From: Opisthocomus hoazin
Lineage: Eukaryota > Chordata > Aves > Opisthocomiformes > Opisthocomidae
DNA: 64,000 bases
Reading direction: 5' to 3'
NCBI RefSeq assembly: GCF_030867145.1
Contig: NC_134440.1
Coordinates: 4,836,001 to 4,900,000, forward strand
How positions within the stretch are numbered: position 1 is the first letter of the stretch; every line of letters begins with the position of its first letter. A model generated the notes under the pieces. It was not told the DNA's origin. It did not search any database and saw only the letters and a list, made by a program, of their open reading frames with translations. A program made the position numbers and the translations under genes. Below are positions 1 to 13,124 of the stretch, piece by piece.

Positions 1-690
1 GCCTCTAACTCCCGGGGCCGTTAGCTCACGCTCACTTCTGGGGCTGGCGTACGGCCCCGCTCGGGAAAACGTGGCCTGGGTGACACGGCTGGGCCGAGCG
101 CGTGGCTGCGTCAGCCGACAAAAAGGGCTGCTCCGGGAGGGTGTTTTCCCCCCAAGCTACCAACGCTACGAGGAAATTAAAAATGGTAACGGTTGCTTCA
201 GACGGCCATCGGATGGGGTAAACTGTAAGCGGGGGATTACCAAGAGGTTTCTGAGAAGAATCGGCTTCAAAAGAAGGATAAAAGCACGAAAACCGGCGGT
301 TGGGAGGCAGAGACCCTGGGGTGGGACGGCGGCAATGGCGGCGGGTTCGGCGCTGCCGGAATAGCTCCACCAACACTGCAAGCTGCCGCCGAGCCGCGGC
401 CCTGCCGCTCCGGACAAAGGGAACACGAGGCGCCCTGAAGAGCAACGCAAACCAGTATTTCCCGTGTTATACCCGCCCCGCACCGGCAGAGCTAACCTCT
501 CGCATTAAAAAATACAACATCGGAGGGATGCAGCACCCACCCAACCCCCCCTCCCGATTCGCTGTAGAGAATGCCCGCGGCACACGAACGCCTCCGGAGC
601 GGCGGGCGCCTCGGCCTTCTTCCCCTCCTTCCCTCGGACCTGTTGGGGAGCCCTCGGTGAAGCCGCAGAGCGCGGGTTGAAAGTCACTGG
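1..690. promoter_or_regulatory. CpG-rich segment at the left edge, probable promoter of the neighbouring gene
   Basis: The first ~680 bases are rich in C, G and CpG, then the composition falls sharply to ordinary. No open frame in it looks like a protein. In human, the gene beyond PLIN3 and ARRDC5 is UHRF1, transcribed away from PLIN3. In this inverted orientation it would lie to the left on the minus strand, so this may be its 5' end. The assignment is by synteny only; I see no UHRF1 coding exon and no arrestin-type (ARRDC5) exon. Confidence 0.45.
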
Positions 691-3600
691 CCTGGATTAG
701 GTTAGTACCAGAGGTTGGGCATGTGTCGCCGCACAAAAGCCTTGAATCTGACCTGCGACCCGCAGCAGTCAGGCTTCATTTCCTCCCAGGGCTGAAGGCT
801 TCACCTCGCCAGAAGGTCGTTTTTTCCCCCCTGTAGATGCACCAGAGTCTTAACCTTGACCTACCCTTCCCGCAGCCTGCCAGGGTTCTCGCAGTTACAG
901 ACCTGGCAGGGAGCAGGGGGAAAGGCTGAGAATTGGAAAAACTGTTTTCCCCTGGCTAAGGACAGGTCGCACATCTAAAGCATCCGGGGTTTGGATGTCC
1001 TAGCCGAAAGCTCAAATCAGTGCTGCTCACCAGCGCAGCTGGACCCATATTCTGTCACCCACGTAAATCCCACTTCCAGAGGAGGGGAGAACCCCCATCC
1101 CTCATGACTTCAGATGCAGGACAGTTTAACGACAGACTTTTACCACCCTCTTCCAGACTGTTTTTCAGCATCCCTTACATCTCTCTAGAAGTGCCATAAG
1201 GAGCTCTAAAAAAGCCACTTTGAGATACAGACCTGACCGTTCTGTCCGTGAGCGCTGTGTCCCACTAAGCTGCCGCACAAGGCTGTGTATTTGGAGAGTC
1301 AGCTATTCAGGTCAACTTTTTGACACTCGGATGCTTAATATGTTTCTGATAGCACCTCACTGCCTTGCATTTCACCCCACCATGTGCCCCATTGGGGTCC
1401 CATCTCCTGCCCATTTAAGGACTACATATATGTATGTATATCTCTGCAATAAACCTCTGTGCATTCACCCTGGGCAGTCCCCAGCACAGCGCAGGGAGCG
1501 CAGGCTTACTGTAAGCCACCGACTGTTCAAGGAAAAGGCTCCAGCCAGCTGCTGGGTAGGACTAGCAGCATCCCTGGAACCATCAGAGTTACAAAATGAG
1601 AAGCCCACTTTCTAGAGAAACTTCTACTCATTCAGTGAACCCACACACTGCAAAAACCGTGCTGCATCCTACACACTGTTCAGCTGGGTCTACAAATCAC
1701 TTAAGGATCAATTCTAGATCATTCTCGTAGTGGAACATTGATTTCATTAGAAGTTAAATTATATATGCTCTCCTTTTAAGGTCCTCTCTTCTACTAAAAT
1801 GAGAACATTGCCAGAGTAGCTTACAGAGAAGTTGGTGCCAGTGAGATAAAGCCCTGGGAGATTCAGGTTTCCACAGACGGTCAGAAAAAAGAACATGATT
1901 TTGTTCTACTGCAGTTATTGAAGAGGCTGATGAGTTTTAGTTTCCTCTCTTTCAGACTGTTTGAGGCATTTCTTTTCTTTGGAGTTACAGTTCTGATTGA
2001 AAACACTGTTCTGCCATCTGGTAAATGCCCCATGCTGTGAGGAAACAATATCTCGGTTCCCCTGCCAGCAGGGATATCCAGTTCAGTCTACGAAAACTTA
2101 CAGCATTGTTGAACTCATCTGTAAAAAGATGCAGTCAGCAAGGCAAAATTCCAGCAGCATCCCAGCCTGTGGTAATACTGTTCAAAGTGAAGCTTTGGCA
2201 CAACGTTTGAGGAGAAACAAAAGTTGGGACACACACATTAGAACTACTGGCTGATAAGCAGCATTAAAACGAGTCTTGGATGAAGAAGAATCGATAGCCG
2301 GTCTTCTCGATTCCCAAGGGGGCCAGATTTACCCTTGGGCAGGCAGCACAGTCTCCCTGGTACAGTCACCATAATTCATAGTCCAGCCCTTACAATGCTT
2401 TTACAGCAGTTTCTGGGAAAAATAGCGGGGGGGTTGGTCCCATAAAACCACAAGAAGCATCACAAGAGGTACAAACACCCTGAATGTTTAAAGCAGGCAT
2501 GGTCACTGCAAGTTGCTTAGCTGGCAGAAGGCTGGCTGGGTTCAGGAACATGCACCTTTGACTTCTTCAGCTAACTGCCCTGGCTCCCCTCCACGCTCAC
2601 CAGCTGAAGAGGCCACATCTGCAGTGTCCGAGGGACTTGCTGTGGCTCTGAAATCATCCCAGCTATAGAGAAGGTGCAGCTATGGAGAAGCTATAGAGAA
2701 GATGCAGCTATGGAGAAGCTATGGAGAAGCAGCCATATGCAGTTCTAGAGAAGATCCCTTGCGAATCATGAAGAACACGTGCAAGACCAGGTAAGGGAAA
2801 CAGACTACTCTACCCGAGACAGGCGGAAAAAATGCCAAGATCTGACCCTCTGCCCCAGCTAGCTACTTAGTGGCCTCCCATCACTAATAGCTGAATGTCC
2901 TCATAAAAACTCAGTGTTTGATGTGCAAATAACTTAATTCCATCTTCCAGCTTTTCTAAGATAAATAGTTTGCTTTTCACGGAGCTTGGAAATCAATGCC
3001 CAGATGTGGAAACCAGCGCAGGAAGGCACTGGTCCTAAAGCAAAACGATTTGAGCTGGGGACATGCAGAGTTCTCACCTTCTGATTTAGAGCCTTAAATT
3101 TCTACTACTCGCCACCCACGAACTTCCACCCCTTTGCTGAACAAAGTGAGAGACTTTCCCCTACGTTAGCGGGCAGGGCCCATACGTAATGTCAAGTGGT
3201 CTCTGTGGGTGTGCGCAAGCTTCCGCACGCCCTGGGATGATACAGAGTCATGCTGCATCCAGCAACAGGAACTCACCAGATTTCGTTTTCCTCTCCCTCC
3301 ATGCAAGGCTCTTTGGTGATGAAAGCTGAACAAGAAGCAGTTTTTCTCTGTCGTTTCAGCAAAGAGGTTCTCTGATTCTTCAGATTTTCCCAGGGAAAAA
3401 CATATTTGGCCTTGGTGAAACCACTCTCTGCACAATATTGACAACACGTTAAGCAAATACATTTAAAACATGTTATTTATTTTGCATGCAGTTGTCCTGG
3501 ATGAGATCTTCACCACTTCCTGGAAGACCAGAATGAAAGAGATGATGCTGGAGTCCAGCACAAATGCTTCCCTCCTTAATACTCCTACAATTTCCAAAAT

Positions 3601-6326
3601 AATTGGGGTGAAGCTAGCCAGACTCCAAGACTGGGGAGTGCAAAGGACGCCTGTGATTCTGATTACTGGGGAAGCGAGAGGAGGGGACTCAGCAGTGGCC
3701 TGAGATGGAGAGGACACATTTAGCATGCCCAGACAGCATGGTATGAGGTCTTAGGCAGGAGAGGGAGGAGCAGACAGGCTTGTAGAAAACCAGCCTGCGG
3801 CCTTAAAACCAGCAGAAAGGTGAACTGGGAGACTGGGAGAGTGGCCAAGAACCCGTCAGGCTGCTCCCCACAGTGAGGGCCAAGCTGTCTGGGGCTCAGG
3901 GCAGGAACCTGCCTGAGCTGCGGCCGCCTGCGCTCATGCTAGGGTGGGTGAGCTGCTGGGGGGGAAGCAGGGGCTGGGACATGCTCAGGGGCAGAGGGGC
4001 AGGCAGGAGGGGACGGGCAAGTCCTGCTTCTGCTGATGCAGGGTGAGGGCAGCAGCGAGCTGCAGCATGCCAGCATGCCCTGAACCAGCAAAGCGCCCTG
4101 AAGACTTGGGATAGACCAGGGGGGTTGGTTGGGAGGCAAGTGATAGGCTGAAGCTTTTGGCACCTCGCTGGAGAACTGTTTTCAGAAGGCCACAGCACTC
4201 TGAAGGCCATTGCTTTCGGAGCTCGTCATGCAAAGTCTGGTGAAGGGGACTAACAGATGGGTAGTGTAGGGCAGGATCCAGCAAGGAGTCTCCTTCCGCC
4301 ACAGCCCTGCATCCAGCACTCGGCTCTGGATCCAGACACCCCACGCTGCAGGACCATCCCAAGGATGCTCAGCGTTCCTTCAGACTGTGGCCTTGGACAA
4401 GGCTGCTGTGAGGAGCACCAACAACCGCTGCGGCTGACAGGACACTGGAGCGTGAGGGGTAAAGAGCGCTTTGAGTTGATATGACCAGCTGAAACTATTT
4501 CTGCCACTGCTACTCCAAAGACCACTCAATCCCAGCAAGGGGAAGCGGTGGAGCAGAGGAGGTCAGGAACATGAGAAAGCAGAGTCTCTGGGCGGTGGAG
4601 AGAGATGCCACTGTCAGCAAACATCTTGTGGACCTTGCACAGCAACGAATGGCAAAAACCACAGGATGACTTGTCCTCTCAGTGGGCTCCAGAGAACACA
4701 ACGCTGCAGCTCCTGAAAGAGGAACACCTGAGCTCAGCACTACAGAGCTTGTCAAGCAGTTTGCTGGAAGCCCAAGGGCTTTGTTTGGCTTAACTGAGGA
4801 ACAGAAATCAAAGCAACGCATGCCTTGCCCTTGATTCATCTTTTCTCGTGCTGTGTCTGCCCCGGGGAAGGTGACCACGGCATCATGGCAGGTTACTAAT
4901 GGAGTAAATGCCATGGAAGATGAACGAGATCATTTCCGTGGCAGTAGATGAACGCTGGCAGATGGGGTGCTTCAGCGTCACATGTGGCCTCTGGTCCCCA
5001 AAGAGATGAGGCTGAGCTGCGACGCACCACAGAGCGGGGAAAGGAATTGTGCCTAACAGCGGGAACTCAACATAAAGGCCTGGTCCTCCAAATCCTCCAC
5101 GTACCGGCACGCTTTCCTCTCAACAGCAACCCAAACAGGACTTGGACAACTGAGAAGCATGTAACTGGAGAGGCCTCGTCCACACGCAGACCCCGGGGCG
5201 CAGCTGAAACGAGAGCTGTGAGCTAGCAGCAGGGCTGCGGAGGAGCGGGATTTCCTGGCTGCTGGCAGGCACAGGGAGACAGGGCTCACGTCTGGGGCTC
5301 ACCAGAAGGGTTCTGCCCCACGTCTTGACGATGCAGCATTTGCACAAAGGCTGCAGTTCCTGACGCGATGCCGCCTTTTGTAGGAAGCGCTGCCCAGTGC
5401 CACAGGGCTCGTTCACTCCAGCCAACGCAACACCCTTTCTCTTCCCCAAACATGTTTCTCTGCTTCCTCCTACGCCCTTCCCACACCCACCAAACTTCTT
5501 TGAACTGATTTTATCTTGGCATATGTGGCGTTTATACAGTAACATCGATCACAGAAATGATCATGCAAACCTTTGCTCTGAAACTGCAGTCTCCAAATTT
5601 TCAGGGTTCTGACACTGCAGGCCTGCCGCTGGGCAGGAGCTCCAAGCATTGGTATTCTGACCTAGAATCTACAGCTGCACTTTAGATATTAAACACTGTC
5701 TCGCTAATTATAATTGTCAATGTTGTCTCAAGCAAACCACTTGCCACCTCTGCTTACATTCGCCTGTGCCACATGGCAAGCCACATGAAGGTGGATCGCG
5801 CGGATGGTGCTGGTTTGCCCACTTAGGTGATGAAATATAACCTGGCTCATGAGACTTTCACCATCACCATCGCAACCGGCCTGGCCCACTCAGGCACTGC
5901 ACACCCATGAACTAACTGACAGTTTGCATCATCGACACTTTACCTGGGGACGCAGCCACTGTCCGTATACAGACCAAGATTCAGAAAAACATAGGACTAG
6001 TTTCTTGATTCCCGGTTCCTCGAAAAAAAAAAAAAAAGATTTCATCAGATATTCGGAAGACAGACAAGAACACCCATTCCCTCCCCTACACACATCCCAA
6101 CCTACAAAAGCCACCATGTGACACCTGCTAATCAGCTTAAGCTTTAGTATAAGACACCGAACACTTCAAAACTGCAATTTACCCTGTGAAGGGAAAGAGA
6201 TCAAAGGAGGGACCATGCGCTGCGAGAGAGTTTGTTAGAAGAAAGGTTCCCAGGTGATGCTAGAATATGAAGTTTCTGTCACACAGATAAATGCACAAAT
6301 GTCTTCTCAGCATGCACATGGCAAAA
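691..6326. other. Gene-free stretch between the left CpG island and the first CR1
   Basis: Only short open frames with no recognisable protein character occur here. I see no convincing exon chain, RNA gene or intact repeat apart from the small minisatellite near 2.66 kb and a run of 15 A near 6.02 kb. In mammals ARRDC5 lies in the corresponding interval; no arrestin-like stretch is visible here on either strand. Confidence 0.5.
2661..2733. repeat. Short imperfect minisatellite (agctatggagaag units)
   Basis: Five imperfect copies of a 13-16 base unit of the form agctat(a/g)gagaag follow one another, some separated by a 'gatgc' or 'gtgc' spacer, giving a higher-order period of about 29 bases. 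It is noncoding and has no visible link to a gene. Confidence 0.75.
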
Positions 6327-6590
6327 CAAGAGGCAAAAGCCACAATTTGCAGCTGGGGAAGTTCAGAGTGGACATTAGGAACTGCTTCTTCGTTAGGAGC
6401 ACAGCACAATACTGGATCCAATACCTAGAGTGGCTGTGCAAGATCTCCATCCCTTTTACGAAGGTTCTTAAAGACTCAGCTAGACAAAGCCCACAGCTGA
6501 CCTGACCCGGCATGGCTGATGGTCCTGCCTCCAGCAGCAGGCTGGACTAGCTGACCTCCAGAGGTCTTTTCAGCCAATGACTCCATGTTA
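6327..6590 (+). mobile_element. Old, diverged CR1 LINE 3' fragment
   Basis: The segment follows the 3' part of CR1. It begins with a diverged 'acaagaggcaaaagccacaa' stretch, then has a 'gttcagagtggacattagg' stretch and ends in 'ggctggactagctgacctcc'. It is clearly more diverged than the copies at 7.5 and 8.1 kb and lacks a clean octamer tail. The 5' limit is uncertain, because similarity fades upstream of about 6.32 kb. Confidence 0.75.
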
Positions 6591-7536
6591 AGCCTGACTC
6601 AAGTAAAGAGAGGGATTCCTTTTAACCTCAAACCTGAGAAGTGATCATTGTCTACATTTTTGTCAGCTTAACAGCACATTTTCAAAAACCATTGACAACC
6701 TCCTGCTCCCAGTGCCTTCATGGCTTACTGTGGGCAATACAGAAATGGGACCTGAGGTCTCCTGCATTCACCGGCCAAAAAACAAAGTGACTCAATCAGT
6801 TTAATAGCTTTAGAAGACTCTAGATAATTCTTACCTGTGCCTCAGTTTCCTCCCCCACGGATCTTGCAAACAGACAACAGGAAGCGTAATTGATGGTTTC
6901 AAACCAGTTCTTGAGATCTGAAGATGAAAAGGCACAAATGGAAAAGCAAAGTATCAACTAAAAGTTTTATTAGTTGTCATTGCTATTAAAGAGCCCAAGC
7001 TTCCCCCAGCTGGGCTCAGAGTCCTGCACTGCTGAGCCCCCTGCAAGTACAAAAATAAAAGGCGACTCCTATCTTGAAAACCGCGGTGAACTCGCGAGGC
7101 AGCGCGTTTCACCATCGCGTGTGTGCTGTAGCCAGGCAAGGGCTGAGAGCGGTAGAGCATGTCTTACTCCTCGGGTAGTTACAGCACCCATGCTGCAGGG
7201 CAGGAGAGATTTGCCAAGAAAACATCCCAGCTGAGTGATGTTTTCACATGACAGACCCCACATCCTGCTTCTCCGGGACTTCTCGACAATGTCCGCGATG
7301 CCACGCAAGGAGCAGCCCAAGGGCAGGCGCTGGCGTGCTGAGCCCCACCACCCACGCATGGACTTCCCAGCCGCGGCACTCGCTCCTAACGCAGCCGCTC
7401 TTTGGAAAAAGCCAAGCACAAGCTGCCTGCTGGAACAGGTCCCCTGAGCTGGGGAGCAGGGCCTGAACTCCCGCCCCAACACCCTCTTTCCAAGCAGCTC
7501 CGGCGCTAAGCCTAACCCCAGGCTCAGGACGCGTTT

Positions 7537-7768
7537 TCCGTCTGAACATGAGGAAGAACTTCTTCCCTCTGAGGGTGACGGAGCACTGGAACAGGCTGCC
7601 CAGGGAGGTTGTGGAGTCTCCTTCTCTGGAGATATTCAAGACCCGCCTGGACAAGGTCCTGTGCAGCCTGCTGTAGGTGACCCTGCTTCGGCAGGGGGGT
7701 TGGACTAGATGACCCACAGAGGTCCCTTCCAACCCCTACTATTCTGTGATTCTGTGATTCTGTGATTC
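7537..7768 (+). mobile_element. CR1 LINE 3' end with ATTCTGTGA tail
   Basis: This is a 5'-truncated CR1 retrotransposon. It contains the familiar run from 'tctgaacatgaggaagaact' through 'ggttggactagatgaccc' and ends in three to four tandem copies of ATTCTGTGA (7741-7767), the hallmark of the avian CR1 3' end. It is well preserved, so fairly young among the CR1 copies in the window. It has no coding capacity of its own. Confidence 0.95.
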
Positions 7769-8108
7769 ACATCCCCACTGTGGATGCCGGACAAGGCCCA
7801 CGCTCGAATCCGCTTCACCACGAGCACAGACACAGCTTCGTGAGCAGGGCTTTGCTGCAGGGTTTGCAGGAATAGCTGGGTCTCTGTCTAGGCTTTTCTT
7901 GGCTCCCAAAAGCCGGGCTGCGTGTCTGGGGCCGACATGGCGGCAAGCAGGATCGTCCAGCTCAGAGATTTAGCCCAAGGGGCGTGCGAGGGCATGGGAA
8001 CCGGCGCGGCGCCCACACGCTGACGGGCTGAGCGCGTTTCACAACCACGGCGCAGGTCTCCACTGACTTCCAGCGCCCACGTTCCCTCGGCACCCCGCCA
8101 CGCGGGGT

Positions 8109-8616
8109 GTCCAGTGCTGGGCTCCCCACTTCAAGAAAGATGAGGAGCTACTGGAGAGAGCCCAGCGGAGGGCTGCGAGGATGAGGAGGGGACTGGAACA
8201 TCTCTCCTACGAGGAGAGGCTGAGGGAGCTGGGCTTGTTCAGCCTGGAGAAGAGAAGGCTGAGAGGGGACCTTGGAAATGCCTCTAAATATCTGCAGGGT
8301 GGGGGTCAGGAGGACGGGGCCAAACTCTGTTCAGTGGTGCCCAGCGACAGGACAAGGGGCAACGGGCACAAACTGGAGCAGAGGAAGCTCCAGCTGAACC
8401 CGAGGAAGAACTTCTTCCCTCTGAGGGTGACGGAGCCCTGGCCCAGGCTGCCCAGGGAGGCTGTGGAGTCTCCTTCTCTGGAGATATTCCAGCCCCGCCT
8501 GGCCGCGGTGCTGTGCAGCCTGCTGTGGGTGACCCTGCTTGGGCAGGGGGTTGGGCTGGGTGACCCACAGAGGGCCCTGCCAACCCCCAGCCATGCTGGG
8601 ATTCTGTGATTCTATG
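8109..8616 (+). mobile_element. CR1 LINE 3' fragment including the end of ORF2
   Basis: About 508 bases of CR1 in the plus orientation. It starts in the end of the reverse-transcriptase ORF2 (open frame 8181-8609 with residues such as LFSLEKRRLRGDL), runs through the 3' UTR and ends at 'gggattctgtgattctatg'. It is 5'-truncated. It lies only about 240 bases upstream of the CCAAT boxes proposed for the PLIN3 promoter, so it may form the promoter's upstream border. Confidence 0.95.
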
Positions 8617-8857
8617 CCAGGCGGCATCCCCGCTGTGGGGCACAGCCCGGGGCAGGGATGGAGGATCCCCTGAGAGTGGACACCCTCCCACCGGGCCCTC
8701 TGAGACCCCCCACCACGAGTGTCCCTCCTGGGGGGGGCAAACAGCAGCACCCACACCCCACAGCTATCGGGTCCCTGCAGACCCCCAGGCCCCTCACCTG
8801 CCTCCCCCACCCCGCCCCACACACGCCTCCCACCCCACCCTCTGCCATCCACTCCCC

Positions 8858-8930
8858 ATTGGCCAGGCCAGCGCCTGCAGCCTCCCGATTGGCTCCCTCA
8901 GCTGCTCATCAGGCCCTGGGGGTATTTATT
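8858..8930 (+). promoter_or_regulatory. PLIN3: Candidate PLIN3 core promoter: two inverted CCAAT boxes and a TATA-like box
   Basis: ATTGG (inverted CCAAT) occurs at 8858-8862 and 8888-8892, followed by TATTTATT at 8923-8930. About 55 bases further a strong splice donor appears (AGGCAG|GTAAGG, GT at 8987). The spacing of CCAAT, TATA and first donor is that of a first exon. It is the best start seen upstream of the first coding exon on the same strand. No transcript evidence is available. Confidence 0.55.
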
Positions 8931-8952
8931 CAGGGGCGAGGCCCAGTGCTCC

Positions 8953-8986
8953 CCGTCCTGTCAGCACCGGGGAGCGGAGGAGGCAG
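8953..8986 (+). other. PLIN3: Candidate noncoding exon 1 of PLIN3
   Basis: If transcription starts about 30 bases after the TATTTATT box, exon 1 would run from about 8953 to 8986 and end at the consensus donor GCAG|GTAAGG. No ATG lies in this span, which fits a 5' UTR exon; in human the PLIN3 start codon is likewise in exon 2. The start is inferred; the donor is seen. TCAGCACCGGGGAGCG at 8961-8976 resembles the left half of an RE1/REST site. Confidence 0.45.
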
Positions 8987-11900
8987 GTAAGGCAGGGCTG
9001 GCAGGGAGGCGTCGATGGGGTTCGTGGCTTGGCTTGGGGCCGGGGGCTCCCCGAGGTCACGCCTCGGGTGGCCCCCTGCAGCCCCCCCAGGGGTGGAGGC
9101 TGGCCTCAGAAATGGCTCCATGCCTGGAGAGCGCTTGGCTCCCGGCCCTGGGGAGCACTGGGGCTAAAACCTCCCTACTGAGGGGCTGCGTTCCCCTGGC
9201 TGTGTTCTCCCGGCTGCGCCCACGGGGCTTTTCCAGCTCCCTGGGAAAGCCCAGAGTGGTGGGCTGTGTCTCTGCTGCTTTCCCCCATCCGTGGGTGGGG
9301 GGTGTCTTGGCTATTCGAGGCCAAAGGTGACATCTTATGGTCTCCCGCTGCATCTGCTGTCCCTGGGGAAGAGCTGAAGGGCTTCAAATCCCTCCCTAAA
9401 GGCTTCTTCCTAGCCCTGAGATGACTGTGGGTCTCTGATCTGTGATTGAGCTGCTTTGGGTCTGAAAGCTCCTCTCTGCGTATCGTCTGGTGGAGGTCAA
9501 AGCTGCGTGAGGGGGTCTGCCGGAGGTGACTCTCCCACCCAGCCACGCAGGGACAGCGTGTGATGTGCGCCCTGGACATCGCCGGCGTGTGCGGACCGAT
9601 CGGTTGGGCATTCCCTTCCTGTTGACAGCGCTGCCAGACCCGCCTGCAGCTGTTTCACATGACTGGCTGGTGTAGGCATGATAATAGTGTTCACCAAGGG
9701 GGTGGCTGAGGGACAAGGCAACGTCCTTCTTGCTCAAGAGCACTGTCTCTCTGCAGACGGAGGCTGCAGCCGTGCACTGCTCTGCCAGCTTGCTGGAGGG
9801 AGCCTCTGGCAAACTGGCTTAGTGTTTCCCAAGAAAGGGTTCTTAAATGTGGTTGTGACTACCTGAAACTGTACGGCTGTGAAGGACTTCAATTACTGAA
9901 GCTGGTTCTGCTGAAACTTCCAGACGAGTAAAGAGCAGGCAGCGCTCTGCTTGCTCTGCGAGTTACAGCGTCTGTCTGAAACGCGGAGTTTTGTGCTTAT
10001 GGAAAAATTGGTAAATGGAAAGTACTAGAAAGCCCAGATTAATCAAAATCTCTCCCCTCTTTCCTAAAATATCTCAAATTCTAGTAGCTTGGATAGCTTA
10101 CACACTCGCTGTCCCAAGGAGTTACTGACCTGGTAATGGCTACTGGCTGTGGTGCTTCATTTCCATTGGAAACCCCGCTTCCATCTGCAGAAGTGGCTTT
10201 CATCTTTGGGGTTCCCTAATGCTGATGGCTTTTCCAGAAAGGCTCCACGGGCACCTCTGCCAGCAGTTCTGAAACTAATGTCCTAAGGTCAAAGCTGACC
10301 ATCATCTGATCCACCTCCTAAAACTGACTCTGCCAGCGGAGCGTTTGCAAACAGCTCCCTGGGCGCGGGCAGGGCCGTTCCCATCGCAGCAGGCATCCGG
10401 GTCTGCGGCCTACGGTAACTGGGGTATCAGTGGCAAATCTCGAAAAGAATGTAAATAAGTGCTTTAACCACAAGTTAATACCTCTGCCTTAATTAGCCCT
10501 CCCTGCTCCTATCTGAAGCACTAAATTTAGCTTTGTTTTCCTAAATGGTCATTAAGAAATTGCCAATTAAGCTATTGAACCAGGCACGCTAGCTATGGCG
10601 CAATCTGTCTTCCCAAAGTGAAACACCTTTGGAAGGGAGAAAAGCTTCCTGAACAAAGAGACCCTACATCTCTGTCCGCGGGACAACGTGACAGCAGGCC
10701 AGCCTCACGGGGCAGAGCTGCTTTCCACGGGAAAAACAGAAACTTTGCACAAGTTAAAGAACTAGCTTTATGTCTGGTGGTCATCGTCAGTGACAGAAAT
10801 CACGGGAGGTGCTCAGCCCAGCAGGACAGTGCCTGCTCTTCTGCCAGGCCAGCATGTCCGACCCAGGCCGGGAAGGCGGACGGCAGCTCGGCAGTTCTGC
10901 TGCCGCTGCCCTTGGTGTTCCACTGAGTTCAGACTGGGGCCAAACTGGGCGACAATCAGCAGTTAAGCTATTGTGTCATGCTAGAAATCTGCACCGAAGA
11001 GCTTCATCTTTCTGAAACTACCTGTTTCAAGAGCTTTCTCCAGCAGTGACCTAATATTTGATGTAGCAATGGTATGAAATCATCTCAGCATTTGCATACA
11101 AAGTGAACTGTAACCAAAACAAATGGTGATGCTGTTTCTGTTCTTCTGCCCGGTGGTTCCCACGCGTGGGGTCTGCCTGCCCAGACTCCCACCTGCAACT
11201 GCCCTGGCTTGAAGCTGTGCCTTTCTTCAAAGGATTCTGAAACAACCAACCCAGAGCTGCTAAGCACTGTGCTTTCCTGCAGTCTCTGAAGTGAAACAAG
11301 GTCTGCTCAGCACTTTTGCAGGGGACAGACTAGAAAGAGAAAATAAAACCACGCTGTGGGCTCATGAAGACTTGCCCACACCACAAACACGGGTGTTGCA
11401 ACACACCCCAGTTCCTACTGCACGGAGAGGAGCAAACCGTGTTCGAACATGACTGTGCTGCAAGGATTGTCACTGCCGCAGCTGCATCCATAATCAAGAT
11501 GGGCTCCTGGCACTTCAGAGGTTGATTCCAACCCTCTACATTTTTTTTTACATCAGCCAAGGAGTCACTCCTGACTTATGCTAGTCAGCAATTGGAGTCC
11601 TCTCCTTGTTTTGCTGCAGCGTGTCCCTGGATGCTAACCCTGACACCAAGGCCAGTAAGACACTCTGCAGTTTGAGTTTCTCCCACCTGTCTAGAAGTAA
11701 AATAACTGAGCAAAGGTGTTGTTTGGAATGGTGTGGAAATAGCTGTGCTTTGCCCTGTGACAGGGCTGAAGACTGATTCAGCCTACTTGGCTTCAAAAAA
11801 ACCCCAACAAACACCATAAAGCGGCGCAAGAGGAATAATCACTGACCGAGCAAACCACGTGGACTTTGAGACTGAGAATTTACGTTCGAGCCCCGCTTTT

Positions 11901-13124
11901 GTTTGGAGCAGTTTTCCAGGTCTCCCAGGCTGATAAAGTTCCAGCTGTGGTTTTGCTGTGCTGTGAAATCAGACAGCCCCCTGCGCAGGGTGGGTACCAG
12001 GAACGTGCAGGAGAGCGCAGGCTCCCGGCTTCTCACTTGCGAGGCTGGAGGTCCCAACTTCTGTCACAACTTTTGCTGCACACACGCAGCACTCTGCACC
12101 CCTGCTTTGCTTGAATCTCACTAAAATGCTGACTAATTGCGCAGTTAATGCAGCAATACCTGACATCCTACCAAGTTACCTCCTGAGATGTCTCCCCCAG
12201 CTCTATCCACAGCCAGTCCGGGGCTAACAAATGCTTGTTTCACTACTTCTTCCCCAGCTCTCTGTTCCTGTTTCCACAGCAAAATAAAAACCTTACACAA
12301 GTTGGAGAACGCAAGCAATAAGACAATGGTCTCTGTCACAAATCAGATGGCAATTTTTGGGGGGTAGAGTCTGCCAGTGAGCCTGGAGCAGTGCTTGGCC
12401 TGGGAATCCAGTCTGTGAGGAATTTTGGTTTGCGGGTTTTCACTGGGAAATGCCACAGCAATTCTAAGAATAGGAATTCACTGGCAAGGGAGAGAAAGCA
12501 AAGGCGGACGCTGCACTGAAGAACAAATATGCTGAAATCCCTGCTGTGCCTGACTAAGGCTGAGAAGTAATCCTGGATTTATCGCACGATACCGGAGTGT
12601 CCAGATACCAACCTAGCTCTATGCTGGGGAAACCAGTACATGTTCAAGATATTGCATAACTTTTATATTTTAAATTCGTTAATCTCATTATGTAACGAGA
12701 ACACTTCTGAGATTTGGTTTCACAGGAAGCGAGCAGACATTTCCTGCCTAGCTGGTCAGTAGGATGGGAATGCGAGCTTCAAGGTAGCCAGCCAGAATGC
12801 TGCAGCAGCAAAACCTGGCTCCCTCTTCTAGGAACACTTTGCGGGATTTTTGTATCCTTCCCAGAGCTGTGAGACTGCCAGTGTTGCTGGAGTTGGTGAT
12901 GCTGGGAAAGCTGATAGACATTCCCCACTACGAACACAGGCACGGTAGGATGACTCTCCAGTGACTCTCATCTCATGCCCGTTGCATGGGATACATCAGA
13001 GGAAAGGGGCTGTGAACACTGAGCACTCTTTAAGAAGGTGAAATACGCCTCTTGCTCTTTCAGCATCTCTGTTCAGTCTCTGGCTTTGACACCTTTCTGG
13101 AGAGCAGCTGAACTCCTGCCACTC

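Noticed and set aside
3463-3726. Overlapping open frames on both strands near 3.5 kb
   Set aside because: Neither translation has family features, splice borders or a good start; judged chance frames.
8181-8609. 142-codon plus-strand frame as a host gene
   Set aside because: It is the 3' end of CR1 ORF2 continuing into the CR1 3' region, not a host gene.
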